A stretch of DNA of 64,000 bases from CAIWHR01 sp963779805 (GTDB lineage Bacteria > Pseudomonadota > Gammaproteobacteria > Burkholderiales > Casimicrobiaceae): NCBI GenBank assembly GCA_963779805.1, contig CAVZZN010000002.1, forward strand, positions 295,570 to 359,569, written 5' to 3'. The notes below the pieces were generated by a model. It was not told where the DNA came from and made no database searches. It saw nothing but the letters and a program-made list of their open reading frames with translations. Within the stretch, counting starts at the first letter, position 1; the number at the start of each line of letters is the position of its first letter. The translations under genes and the position numbers were made by a program. Shown piece after piece: positions 28,550-36,880 of the stretch.

Positions 28550-29626
28550 TCAGAGGATGCGGTTGAACCAGAGCATCGACAGCGCGCCCGCCAGCAGGGC
28601 GAACAGCGCCGCCGCGGCCACGAACACCGCCGTGATCTCGGTTTCCTTCTTCTCGAGCGTGAACTTCGAGTTGAGCGTCTTGTAGATCCGCTTCAGGTCC
28701 GGTGCGCTGCCGGCGTAGAAGTAGTCGCCGAGGGTGACGTCCGCGATCTTCTTGAGCGACTGCTCGTCGAGGCGCACGCGCATGCTCCACCCTTCCGCGC
28801 GCAGCGTCTCGCCCGCCTGGGTCCCCACACCCACGGTGTAGACGCGCACGCCACGCTCGGCTGCCATGCGCGCCGATTCGATCGGGTCCGGCCCCGTCGT
28901 GGTCTGCCCGTCGGACAGCAGGATGATGACGGCATTGCCGTAGCTCCCGGGCGCCGCGATCTGGCCGCCGTCGATCCCGGCCTTGTCCCTGTCGCCGGGC
29001 GCGGCCTTGTCCTGGTCGAGCGAGCGGCCGCGGCGGCCGGGCCGCGCACCGTCGCCGCGCGGGTTCTGCGCCTGCAGGTCGAACTTGACGTCGGGGAAGA
29101 TCGTCTTCAGCGCCACCAGGATGCCGCTGCCGATGGCCGTGCCGCGGTCGAGCTGGAAGCGATCGATCGCGGCGATCACGTCTTCGCGCACGTCGGTGGG
29201 CGGCTGCACCACGGTCGCCGTCGCGGCGAAGCTCACCACGCCGATCCGCGTCGAGCTCGGCTGCTCAGCGATGAACGCCTTCGCAGCTTCCTGCGCGGCG
29301 GCAAGGCGATTCGGCTTCACGTCGACGGCGCGCATGCTGCCCGACACGTCCATCGCGAGCACCACGATGTCGTGCTGCGACGGCAGGGTGATCACCGCGG
29401 CCGGGCGGGCGATCGCCAGCACCATCATCGTGAGCGCGCTCACGTACAGCGCGGGAGGCAGGCTGCGGCGGAGCCGGCCCGAGCCCGCCATCGCGTCGCG
29501 GAACATCGCGAGCTTGGCGTAGCCCACCGCCGCCTGCTGCTTGCGTCGCACCAGGCGCGCATACGCCCAGATGGCCAGCGGCACCAGGACCAGCAGCACC
29601 AGGAGCTTCGGCCACAGGAACGTCAT
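28550..29626 (-). CDS. VWA domain-containing membrane protein (BatA/BatB-like)
   Basis: 358 residues. An N-terminal helix pair (LLVLLVLVPLAIWAYARLVRRK; ALYVSALTMMVLAIARP) precedes a von Willebrand A domain with the MIDAS motif DVSGS near residue 96. TAIGSGILVALK and NAVIILLSDGQTTTG give the rest of the site. A C-terminal helix (TAVFVAAAALFALLAGALSMLWF) follows. A 40-residue Gly/Arg/Asp-rich insertion (residues ~180-215) interrupts the A domain. It is last in a MoxR - DUF58 - VWA operon, a set linked to envelope stress and chaperone-like functions. Confidence 0.9.
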   Translation of the reverse strand: MTFLWPKLLVLLVLVPLAIWAYARLVRRKQQAAVGYAKLAMFRDAMAGSGRLRRSLPPALYVSALTMMVLAIARPAAVITLPSQHDIVVLAMDVSGSMRAVDVKPNRLAAAQEAAKAFIAEQPSSTRIGVVSFAATATVVQPPTDVREDVIAAIDRFQLDRGTAIGSGILVALKTIFPDVKFDLQAQNPRGDGARPGRRGRSLDQDKAAPGDRDKAGIDGGQIAAPGSYGNAVIILLSDGQTTTGPDPIESARMAAERGVRVYTVGVGTQAGETLRAEGWSMRVRLDEQSLKKIADVTLGDYFYAGSAPDLKRIYKTLNSKFTLEKKETEITAVFVAAAALFALLAGALSMLWFNRIL

Positions 29627-29694
29627 GCTGGATGAGCCCCCACGCCCCCGAGGGGGCGCAATTCGCGACTTGGGGCGGCCGGCGTCGCTCATGG
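29627..29694 (-). repeat. Probable repetitive palindromic element between VWA and DUF58 genes
   Basis: The 68-base gap carries CGCCCCCGAGGGGGCG, a perfect palindrome, followed by a GC-rich tail CTTGGGGCGGCCGGC. I recall similar blocks between genes of Burkholderiales, so a REP-like element is likely. It could also reduce expression of the VWA gene. Confidence 0.4.
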
Positions 29695-30633
29695 CTACCG
29701 GGTGTGCTGGATGTGCGACGGCAACGAGCCGCCCGCCGCGAGCTGGCTGCGCCGCTTGCGCAAATCGGTGAAGCGCATGATGACGTCGACGAGATCGTCG
29801 TCGGTCGCGAGCTCGAGCGCGTCCACCCCCGATTCGCGGAACGACGCGCGCAGCTCGTCCTCGCGCTGCGCGGCCGCCGCGGCGAAGCGACGGCGAAAGC
29901 CGCGATCGTGCGTGTCGACGAAGAGCTGCTCGCCCGTCTCCGAATCCTGGATCACGAGCATGCCCATGTCCGGCAATTCCATCTCCAGCGGATCGTACAG
30001 CCGCACGGCGATCACCTCGTGCCGCCGCGCGAGCAGCGCGAGCTCGCGCCCCCATCCCGGCGTCGTGATGAAATCCGACACCACGAACACGAGCGAGCGG
30101 CGCTTGATCGCCTGGGTGGCGCTGCGCAGGAATGCCTTGAGGTCGGTGGTGTGGGTCGTGACGATGTGCGGGCGCGTGGTCATCGCATGCAGCAGATGCA
30201 GTACGTGCCGCCGCCCGCTGCGCGCTGGAATGACCGTGTCGACGTCGCGACCGTAGAGCAGGGCGCCCACGCGGTTGCCGTGCCGCGTGAGCAGCCGCGC
30301 GAGCACGGTCACGAACTCGGCGGACACCGACTGCTTGCGCACGTCGCGCGAGCCGAAGTCGATGGACGGCGAGAGGTCCAGCAGGAACCACGCCGCGACC
30401 TCGCGTTCCTCGTTGTACTCGCGCACGTACGGCACCTGCATGCGCGCGGTCACGTTCCAGTCGATGTGCCGGACGTCGTCGTTGTACTGGTACTCGCGCA
30501 GATCGGCGAGATCGAGTCCGAAGCCGCGGAAGAGCGACCGGTAATCGCCGTGCAGCAGGCCGTCGAGTCGACGGATCACCGTCCACTCGAGGCGACGCAG
30601 CACGTGCTCAGGCGTTTGCGCCGACTCGGACAT
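29695..30633 (-). CDS. DUF58 domain-containing protein
   Basis: 312 residues, no signal peptide. The DUF58 core is YRSLFRGFGLDLADLREYQYNDDVRHIDWNVTAR, followed by a VWA-like half with FLLDLSPSIDFG (DxSxS-like) and LVFVVSDFITTPGW. Proteins of this family act with MoxR AAA ATPases and VWA membrane proteins. The gene overlaps the end of the MoxR gene, indicating translational coupling. Confidence 0.92.
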   Translation of the reverse strand: MSESAQTPEHVLRRLEWTVIRRLDGLLHGDYRSLFRGFGLDLADLREYQYNDDVRHIDWNVTARMQVPYVREYNEEREVAAWFLLDLSPSIDFGSRDVRKQSVSAEFVTVLARLLTRHGNRVGALLYGRDVDTVIPARSGRRHVLHLLHAMTTRPHIVTTHTTDLKAFLRSATQAIKRRSLVFVVSDFITTPGWGRELALLARRHEVIAVRLYDPLEMELPDMGMLVIQDSETGEQLFVDTHDRGFRRRFAAAAAQREDELRASFRESGVDALELATDDDLVDVIMRFTDLRKRRSQLAAGGSLPSHIQHTR

Positions 30634-31624
30634 GCGTGTCCAGAGGCTTGTCGGGTGCCGCGATCTTCTGCATCACGCGATCGACCAGCTCGTCCGCGGT
30701 GAGGCCGTTCGCGAGCGCTTCGTACGACAGCACCAGGCGATGCCGCAGCACGTCGGGCGCGATGTCGACGACATCCTCCGGCAGCACGTAGTCGCGGCCG
30801 CGCAGGAACGCGAGCGCACGCGCGCCTTCGATCAGGTGGATCGATGCGCGGGGGCTCGCCCCGAACGTGAGATACGGCGCGAGATCCTTGATGCCGTAGC
30901 GCTCCGGATCGCGCGTCGCCGCGACGAGGCGCACGGCATACTGGATGAGCGAAGGATCGACGTAGCTCTGCCGGCACTCGTGCTGCAGCGCCATGAGCTG
31001 CTCGGTGGTCGCGACCGGCGTCACCGCGCTCGAAGCGCCGGTGACCCGCTCGACGATCACGAACTCCTCTTCCTCCGTCGGGTAGCCGACGAGCACCTTC
31101 ATCATGAAGCGGTCGACCTGCGCCTCGGGCAGGGGATAGGTGCCTTCGGTCTCGATCGGGTTCTGCGTGGCCATGACCAGGAACGGCTCGGGCACCCGGT
31201 GCGTCTCGCCCGCAATGGTCACCTGGTATTCCTGCATCACCTCGAGCAGCGCGCTCTGCACCTTGGCCGGCGCGCGGTTGATCTCGTCGGCGAGCAGCAG
31301 GTTCGTGAACACCGGACCGAGCGAGGTCGCGAACTCGCCGGTCTTCTGGTTGTACACGCGCGTGCCGACGAGGTCCGCGGGCACGAGGTCCGGCGTGAAC
31401 TGGATGCGCCGGAACGTGCCGCGGATGGTGCGCGCGAGGGTCTTCACGGTGAGCGTCTTGGCGAGACCCGGGACGCCTTCGACGAGCAGGTGGCCTTGCG
31501 CGAGGATCGCGACCAGCACGCGCTCGAGGAAGTGGTCCTGCCCGACCACCACCTTCTTCACCTCGTAGAGGATGCGCTCCATCAGCGTGGCGACTTCGCC
31601 GCGCGAGGTCTCTTTGGCGTTCAT
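30608..31624 (-). CDS. MoxR family AAA ATPase
   Basis: 338 residues. P-loop GVPGLAKT near residue 50, the Walker B region LLLADEINRAPAKVQSALLEVMQE, sensor 1 VMATQNPIE, arginine finger region LPEAQVDRFMMK, and the C-terminal AAA lid. It is a chaperone-like ATPase that probably remodels or inserts metal into a target complex together with DUF58 and VWA proteins. The start is ATG 31624, 75 bases after the upstream protease gene. Confidence 0.93.
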   Translation of the reverse strand: MNAKETSRGEVATLMERILYEVKKVVVGQDHFLERVLVAILAQGHLLVEGVPGLAKTLTVKTLARTIRGTFRRIQFTPDLVPADLVGTRVYNQKTGEFATSLGPVFTNLLLADEINRAPAKVQSALLEVMQEYQVTIAGETHRVPEPFLVMATQNPIETEGTYPLPEAQVDRFMMKVLVGYPTEEEEFVIVERVTGASSAVTPVATTEQLMALQHECRQSYVDPSLIQYAVRLVAATRDPERYGIKDLAPYLTFGASPRASIHLIEGARALAFLRGRDYVLPEDVVDIAPDVLRHRLVLSYEALANGLTADELVDRVMQKIAAPDKPLDTHVRVGANA

Positions 31625-31699
31625 CGGGCTCCCTGTGTGTGCGCTTGGGTCCGCGCTCGCCGGCGCGGTGTCGGGTGAAGTGCGTTGCAGAGCGTGACG

Positions 31700-32662
31700 T
31701 CAGAAGGGCGACAGGCCCACCGCCGAAGCGGCGTTCTCGATCGGCACCGCGAAGCCGATGCCGACGAACACGCGCTGCTCCGTCGGATTCAGGATGGCCG
31801 TGACGATGCCCACCACTTCGCCGTCCATGGTCACGAGCGGCCCGCCCGAATTGCCCGGATTGGCCGCCGCATCGAACTGGATCAGGTTGGTCAGCACGCG
31901 CTTGCCTTCCGGCGAACGGTATTCGCGCCCCAGACCCGAGATTACACCCGCCGACGCGGAGGGCCCGATGCCGAACGGGAATCCGACGGCGACGACTTCG
32001 TCGCCCGGGCGCAGATCGCCGGTCGAGCGCAGCGTCGCTGCAGGCAGGTCGTCCGGAACGTTGCGCGCCTTGAGCACCGCGAGGTCGTTTTCCGGCTGCA
32101 GCGAGACCACGTCGGCCTCCGATTCGAAGCCGTCGTAGAACGTGACCTTGATCGTCTTCGCGCCGGCGACCACGTGCAGGTTGGTGAGGATGACGCCGTT
32201 CTCGAGGATGACCACGCCGGTGCCGATGCCTTTCTCGGCGGGCTTGCCGTCCTGGTGCTCCTCGGCGATGCCGAGCACGCGCACGACCGACGGGATCACG
32301 GCCTCGTAGGCCTTGGCCGCCTGCGAGTTGGGCGGCATGGTGTCGAGGCTGTGGGTCACCGCGGCATCGATGTCGTGCTGCGTGAGATCGCGCGGGGCGG
32401 GCGTCAGCATCGCGTGCACGATCGCGAGGAACGCCACGAACAGGCCGCCCGCGAGCAGCAGCAGGATGCGATCGTGGCGGCGCACGCCTGCGCGGAAGCG
32501 CGACCAGCGCGAGGGGCGCGCGGGCGGTGCGGCGTTTTGCGCGCCGGCCTCCGCGGCCGTGGCGCGCGTTGCGTCCGCCGCGTCGGCACGCGCCGGCTGC
32601 GGCACGCGCATGAGCGGTCGCCGGCGGCGGTCGGAGCTGCTGTACAGGGTGCCCTTCTTCAT
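31700..32662 (-). CDS. S1C family serine protease (DegP/HtrA-like, no PDZ domain)
   Basis: 320 residues. A basic and Ala-rich cytoplasmic N-terminus (1-65) precedes one membrane helix (ILLLLAGGLFVAFLAIVHAML, about 67-87) and a periplasmic trypsin-like domain. The catalytic triad is visible: His in TNLHVVAGA, Asp in ENDLAVLK, and Ser in NPGNSGGPLVT. The protein ends soon after the domain, so the PDZ repeats of DegP are absent. It is first in the MoxR operon and may act on envelope proteins. Confidence 0.9.
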   Translation of the reverse strand: MKKGTLYSSSDRRRRPLMRVPQPARADAADATRATAAEAGAQNAAPPARPSRWSRFRAGVRRHDRILLLLAGGLFVAFLAIVHAMLTPAPRDLTQHDIDAAVTHSLDTMPPNSQAAKAYEAVIPSVVRVLGIAEEHQDGKPAEKGIGTGVVILENGVILTNLHVVAGAKTIKVTFYDGFESEADVVSLQPENDLAVLKARNVPDDLPAATLRSTGDLRPGDEVVAVGFPFGIGPSASAGVISGLGREYRSPEGKRVLTNLIQFDAAANPGNSGGPLVTMDGEVVGIVTAILNPTEQRVFVGIGFAVPIENAASAVGLSPF

Positions 32663-32925
32663 CGCAAGTCGCCTCGCCGCGCAAAGCGGCCAGCACCAAA
32701 ACTTAACTCACCGCGAGCGGGAATGGCAACGATTCGCGACCGGACCGGCCGTCTGGTGCAGACAAGGCCGGCGGGGCCGGGTTCAATCACCGCACGGCGT
32801 GCACCACAGCGGGGCTTCGGCGCGTCAGCGCACGCGGGCGTCGGGCGGCCTGGCCCGCGGGACCCGCAATCTCCCACGCTTTCGTGCCGGCGCGCAACTT
32901 CCCCTCGGTCGGAAGCAGAGGGTGA

Positions 32926-33867
32926 TCAGGCCTTGCGGCCTGCGGCCACGGGCAGCCAGTCCTGCCGGTGTTCCTTCGCCTGCACGTAGTCGAGCAGGAA
33001 CTCGCGAAAGCTCTCGGCTGCGGGCGAAAGGGCGCGGTCGCGCCGCGTGATGAGCCAGACGTCGCGGCGGATCGCCGGCGAGCCGAGCTTCATGAACCGG
33101 ATGTGGTGCAGGCGCGCGAGCGGTCGCGCGTGCGAGGGCAGCACCGCAACGCCGAGGCCTGCATCGACCAGTCCGATGGCGGTGGCCAGGAACGCGACCT
33201 GATACGCGGGCTCGAAGCGTGCGCCGGCTGCGCCGAGCTGCTCTTCGAGGAGCTGCCGGATCGCGGTTTCGCCGGACAGCGCGATCAGCGGCTGCGCCGC
33301 GAGGTCGCGCCACGTGACGCGAGTCTTGCGCGTGAGCGGGTGCCCCGCGGGACACGCGACCTCCAGGGTGTCGACGAGGAACGGTGTAGCCGACAGCGCG
33401 TCGTCGCGCGCCGCAGTGGGTCCGATGCCGATGTCGACCTCGCCGTCCTGCACCATGCGCGCGATCTGTCCCGGCGGGGCGCCATCGCGCAGCACGATGC
33501 GCACGCCTTCGTGCCGTTCTCGGTAGTCGGCGATCGCACGCGGCAGCAGGATCGACGCGATCAATGTCGTCGCGGCGATGGTGACGCGGCCGCGCCGCAC
33601 CTCGGCGAGCTCGCGCGAGCGTGCGACCGCATGCTCGAGATCCTCGAGCGTCTTCTCGGCCAACGGATGGAATTCCTCGCCCGCCGCGGTGAGCTGCACG
33701 CGGCGCGTGGTGCGGTCGAAGAGGCGCACGCGCAGCTCGCGCTCGAGCTCGCGGATCATCACCGACAGCGCCGACTGCGTGACGTGCAGCCGCTCCGCCG
33801 CGGCGGTGAAGCTGCCGTGACGCGCGACCTCGAGGAATGCGCGGAGCTGGCGCAGGGTGACGTTCAC
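32926..33867 (-). CDS. LysR family transcriptional regulator
   Basis: 313 residues. The N-terminal helix-turn-helix is LRQLRAFLEVARHGSFTAAAERLHVTQSALSVMIRELE, followed by a linker helix and a substrate-binding domain (GRVTIAATTLIASILLP..., DIGIGPTAARD). It is divergent from the amidohydrolase/UbiD operon with a 198-base shared region, so it very likely controls that operon, with an aromatic or related acid as co-inducer. Confidence 0.93.
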   Translation of the reverse strand: MNVTLRQLRAFLEVARHGSFTAAAERLHVTQSALSVMIRELERELRVRLFDRTTRRVQLTAAGEEFHPLAEKTLEDLEHAVARSRELAEVRRGRVTIAATTLIASILLPRAIADYRERHEGVRIVLRDGAPPGQIARMVQDGEVDIGIGPTAARDDALSATPFLVDTLEVACPAGHPLTRKTRVTWRDLAAQPLIALSGETAIRQLLEEQLGAAGARFEPAYQVAFLATAIGLVDAGLGVAVLPSHARPLARLHHIRFMKLGSPAIRRDVWLITRRDRALSPAAESFREFLLDYVQAKEHRQDWLPVAAGRKA

Positions 33868-33873
33868 GACCTA

Positions 33874-33885
33874 TTGATGAATCAA
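33874..33885. promoter_or_regulatory. Candidate LysR binding site
   Basis: TTGATGAATCAA is a near-perfect inverted repeat (TTGAT-GA-ATCAA) lying seven bases before the LysR start, in the divergent control region. Its position suits autoregulation; the T-N11-A form is only approximate. Confidence 0.4.
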
Positions 33886-33995
33886 GTTGATGAGTGCATG
33901 AACAGATTGCGCTTGCATGATAAATCACCGCGGCCTTAAATGGCAGTTGCCCTTGGACGCTCCCCAACGGCGAACCGCTGCCCGGGCACCACTTT

Positions 33996-34034
33996 GACTC
34001 GGAGTAACTACACCGAGTCGTTACTCCGAGTAAC
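33996..34034 (+). promoter_or_regulatory. Cluster of palindromic sites upstream of the amidohydrolase
   Basis: GTTACTCCGAGTAAC (34020-34034) is a perfect 15-bp palindrome. GACTCGGAGTAAC (33996-34008) and CGAGTC (34014-34019) repeat the same half-sites just upstream. The motif matches the element at 22710-22740. Its position 32 bases before the start codon suggests an operator or 5' UTR element. Confidence 0.6.
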
Positions 34035-34065
34035 GGGTCTCGGGCCCAGAGAAGGACACAGGCGC

Positions 34066-35116
34066 ATGAAGCTCGACATCTTCAACCACATCTTCCCGCG
34101 CGCGTTCTTCGACCGCATGCTCGCGGTTGCGCCCGGCGGCAAGGACATGCACAAGCGGGTGCGCGAGATCCCGTGCATCGTCGACCTCGACGAGCGCTTC
34201 CGGATCATGGACCGGTTCGACGACTACGCGCAGGTGATCTCGCTCGCCTCGCCGCCGATCGAGGTGTTCGGGCCGCCGCCGGTGTCGACCGACATGGCGA
34301 AGCTCGCCAACGACGGCATGGCCGACCTCGTGCGCCGCTATCCCGACCGCTTCCCGGCGTTCGTCGCGTCGCTGCCGATGAACGATCCGGAGGGCCTGCT
34401 GCGCGAGGCGAGGCGGGCGATCGTCGACCTGAAGGCCGCCGGGGTGCAGGTGTTCAGCAACGTGCTCGGACGCCCGCTCACCGCACCGGAGACGCTGCCG
34501 CTGTTCGACCTCATGGCCGAGCTCGACCGCCCGATCTGGCTGCATCCCGCCCGCGGCGCCGACTTCGCCGATTACCGCGGCGAGCGCAAGAGCCATTACG
34601 AGATCTGGTGGACGTTCGGCTGGCCGTACGAGACGAGCGTCGCGATGGCGCACATCGTGTTCGCGGGGCTGTTCGACAAGCATCCGGACCTCAAGATCAT
34701 CACCCATCACATGGGCGCGATGATCCCGTACTTCGCCGGGCGCGTCGGGACCGGGGTGGGACCAGCTCGGCGCACGCACCTCGGACGAGGACTACACGGT
34801 GCTGCTGAAGCAACTGACGAAGCGCCCGCTCGACTACTTCCGCATGTTCTACGCGGACACGGCGCTCTTCGGTGCGCGCGCGGCCACCGTGTGCGGCCTG
34901 GACTTCTTCGGCGTGGACAAGACGCTCTTCGCATCGGACTCGCCGTTCGATCCGGAGAAGGGCTCCGCCTTCATCCGCTGGACGATCGAGATCATCGACG
35001 GCCTCGATCTCACGCCCGCGCAGCGCCACGCCATCTACGAGGGGAACGCACGCAAGCTGCTGAAGCTCGACGCGGGGGCGCCGGCGCCCAAGAAGGATGC
35101 CGTCGGGGCGGCCTGA
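34066..35116 (+). CDS. Amidohydrolase family protein (ACMSD/resorcylate decarboxylase-like), one frameshift
   Basis: About 349 residues after deleting one base near 34755. It has the TIM-barrel amidohydrolase pattern: MKLDIFNHIFPRAFFDR at the N-terminus, RFPAFVASLPMNDPEGLLREA, the metal/His region ITHHMGAMIPYFAGR, and FASDSPFDPEKG with the catalytic aspartate. This is the amidohydrolase-2 group, in which aminocarboxymuconate-semialdehyde and gamma-resorcylate decarboxylases occur. It is first in the plus-strand operon with a UbiD homologue 25 bases downstream. Non-oxidative decarboxylation or ring-cleavage-product hydrolysis is likely; the substrate is unknown. Confidence 0.85.
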
Positions 35117-35141
35117 CCCCGCGTACCGAACGGAGGACTCG

Positions 35142-36578
35142 ATGCCACTCGACAGCGCTACCCGGATCTACAGCGACCTTCGCGATTACCTGCGCGTGCT
35201 CGAGGAGCACGGCAAGTTGAAGCGCATCACCCGCCCCGTGGACAAGGACTGGGAGATCGCGGCCGTGGGTCGCGTCAACTTCCAGAGCGTGCCGGAGGAG
35301 GAGCGCTGCGCACTGCTGTTCGAGAACGTGAAGGGCTTCGACATTCCCGTCGTGTTCGGCATCCTCGGCGGCTCGCGCGCGATCTATGCGCTCGCGCTGC
35401 GCGCCGACGGCGTGGACGACATCGCGGATGCGTGGACGCGCGCACTGCACAATCCGGTGCCGCCGCAGATCGTCGCGAATGCACCCGTGCACGAGAACGT
35501 GCTGCTGGAGGACGTCGCCAGCCTGCTGAAGCTGCCGGTACCCACGTGGACGGTGGCGCACGACCCGGGACCGTATCTGACCGCGCCCTTCGTGATCACG
35601 AAGGACCCCGAGACCGGCGTGCAGAACATCGGCACCTATCGCTGCCAGATCAAGGGACCGCGCAAGATCGGCATGTTCATCGCGCACGTGCAGCACGGAC
35701 GCAAGCACATCGAGATGAACAATGCGCGCGGACAGCCGACACCGATCGCGGTCGCGCTCGGGACGGACCCCAGCATCGGGCTGTGCTCCGTCGCCAAGGT
35801 GCCCTACGGGGTCGACGAGCTCGCCGTCGCGGGTGCGCTGCGCGGCGAAGGGGTGCCGGTCGTGCAGGCGAAGACGGTCGACCTGATGGTGCCGGCGAAC
35901 GCGGAGTTCGTCATCGAAGGCTTCATTCGCGCGAACGAGACCGAGTGGGAGGGACCGTTCGGCGAGTTCACGGGCTACATGGGCCCGCGCTCGCAGTCCT
36001 TCGTGCTCGACGTGACCGCGATCACGCATCGCCACAAGCCGATCTTCCAGGCGTTCCTGTCGCAGATGCCGCCGAGCGAGTCGAGCACGATCCGCGGCTA
36101 CGGTCGCGAGGCTGCGATCCGTCGTCATCTGCTCGACCTCAAGCTGCCGGTGAAGGACGTGCATCTGCTGCACGCCGGCGGCGCGTCCAACTATCTCGCG
36201 ATCTCGATCCGCAAGGAATATCCGGGACAGGCGCAACAGGTGCTGTTCGGCGCGTGGGCCGTCGATCCGACACTCGGCAAGTTCACGGTGATCGTCGACG
36301 ACGACATCGACGTGCGCGATCCGTTCATGGTGAACTGGGCGCTCGCGTTCCGCGTGCAGCCGCAGAAGGACACGCTGATCGCGCCGGATACGGTGGCGTG
36401 GCGGCTCGATCCCTCGCAGGCCGCGGAGGACGTGCCGCAGCAGGACCCGAGCCGGCGCCTGTCGAGCAAGATCGGCATCGACGCGACGAAGAAGCACCCG
36501 TACCCGCCCATCGCCCTGCCGCCGGCCGAGCATCTCGCCCGGGTGCGCAGGGAATGGAAGGAGTACGGGTTCGGCTGA
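35142..36578 (+). CDS. UbiD family decarboxylase (prFMN-dependent)
   Basis: 478 residues, intact. UbiD features: DLRDYLRVLEEHGKLKRITRPVDKDWEIAAV, the phosphate/cofactor region NIGTYRCQIKG, the conserved EGPFGEFTGYMGP with the catalytic glutamate, and the C-terminal KIGIDATKKHPYPP. The start is ATG 35142 with CGGAGG upstream. Members reversibly decarboxylate aromatic or alpha,beta-unsaturated acids using prenylated FMN made by UbiX. No UbiX gene lies nearby. The LysR divergence makes a catabolic role more likely than ubiquinone synthesis. Confidence 0.92.
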   Translation: MPLDSATRIYSDLRDYLRVLEEHGKLKRITRPVDKDWEIAAVGRVNFQSVPEEERCALLFENVKGFDIPVVFGILGGSRAIYALALRADGVDDIADAWTRALHNPVPPQIVANAPVHENVLLEDVASLLKLPVPTWTVAHDPGPYLTAPFVITKDPETGVQNIGTYRCQIKGPRKIGMFIAHVQHGRKHIEMNNARGQPTPIAVALGTDPSIGLCSVAKVPYGVDELAVAGALRGEGVPVVQAKTVDLMVPANAEFVIEGFIRANETEWEGPFGEFTGYMGPRSQSFVLDVTAITHRHKPIFQAFLSQMPPSESSTIRGYGREAAIRRHLLDLKLPVKDVHLLHAGGASNYLAISIRKEYPGQAQQVLFGAWAVDPTLGKFTVIVDDDIDVRDPFMVNWALAFRVQPQKDTLIAPDTVAWRLDPSQAAEDVPQQDPSRRLSSKIGIDATKKHPYPPIALPPAEHLARVRREWKEYGFG

Positions 36579-36666
36579 TGTTCGCGCCGGGAGGGTCTTG
36601 CGCGGCGGCGGTATCGCGCGGGCGCGGGTGACGGGTTCATAATCCGTCCCTCGCCCGTTGCGCCTG

Positions 36667-36865
36667 TGAGCCCGACGGGCCGCCCCGAGGGCGAACACCG
36701 GAGTGCGCAGCACGAAGGTAGGCCAATGAGCCCGACGGGCCGCCCCGAGGGCGAACACCGGAGTGCGCAGCACGAAGGTAGGCCAATGAGCCCGAAGGGC
36801 CGCCCCGAGGGCGAGCACCGGAGTGCGCAGCACGAAGGTAGCCCAATGAGCGCAGCGGGGCGCGC
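36667..36865 (+). repeat. 60-bp tandem repeat, three full copies plus a partial one
   Basis: The unit starts TGAGCCCGACGGGCCGCCCC and ends AGGCCAA. Copies begin at 36667, 36727 and 36787, with a degenerate one from 36847. The period is a multiple of three, so a frame from 36666 to 36884 stays open and reads 20-residue units M-SPTGRPEGEHRSAQHEG-RP. Each junction carries GAAGGTAGGCCAATGAG, that is a Shine-Dalgarno-like AAGG followed by an ATG. The frame ends on the GTGA where the next gene starts. I recall such repeats upstream or downstream of many Burkholderiales genes; a function is not known to me. Confidence 0.9.
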
Positions 36866-36880
36866 GTCCGGGAGGCCGCC

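Noticed and set aside
36667..36865. 60-bp repeats as a CRISPR array
   Set aside because: The copies are directly tandem without unique spacers, are coding-like, and no cas gene is nearby.
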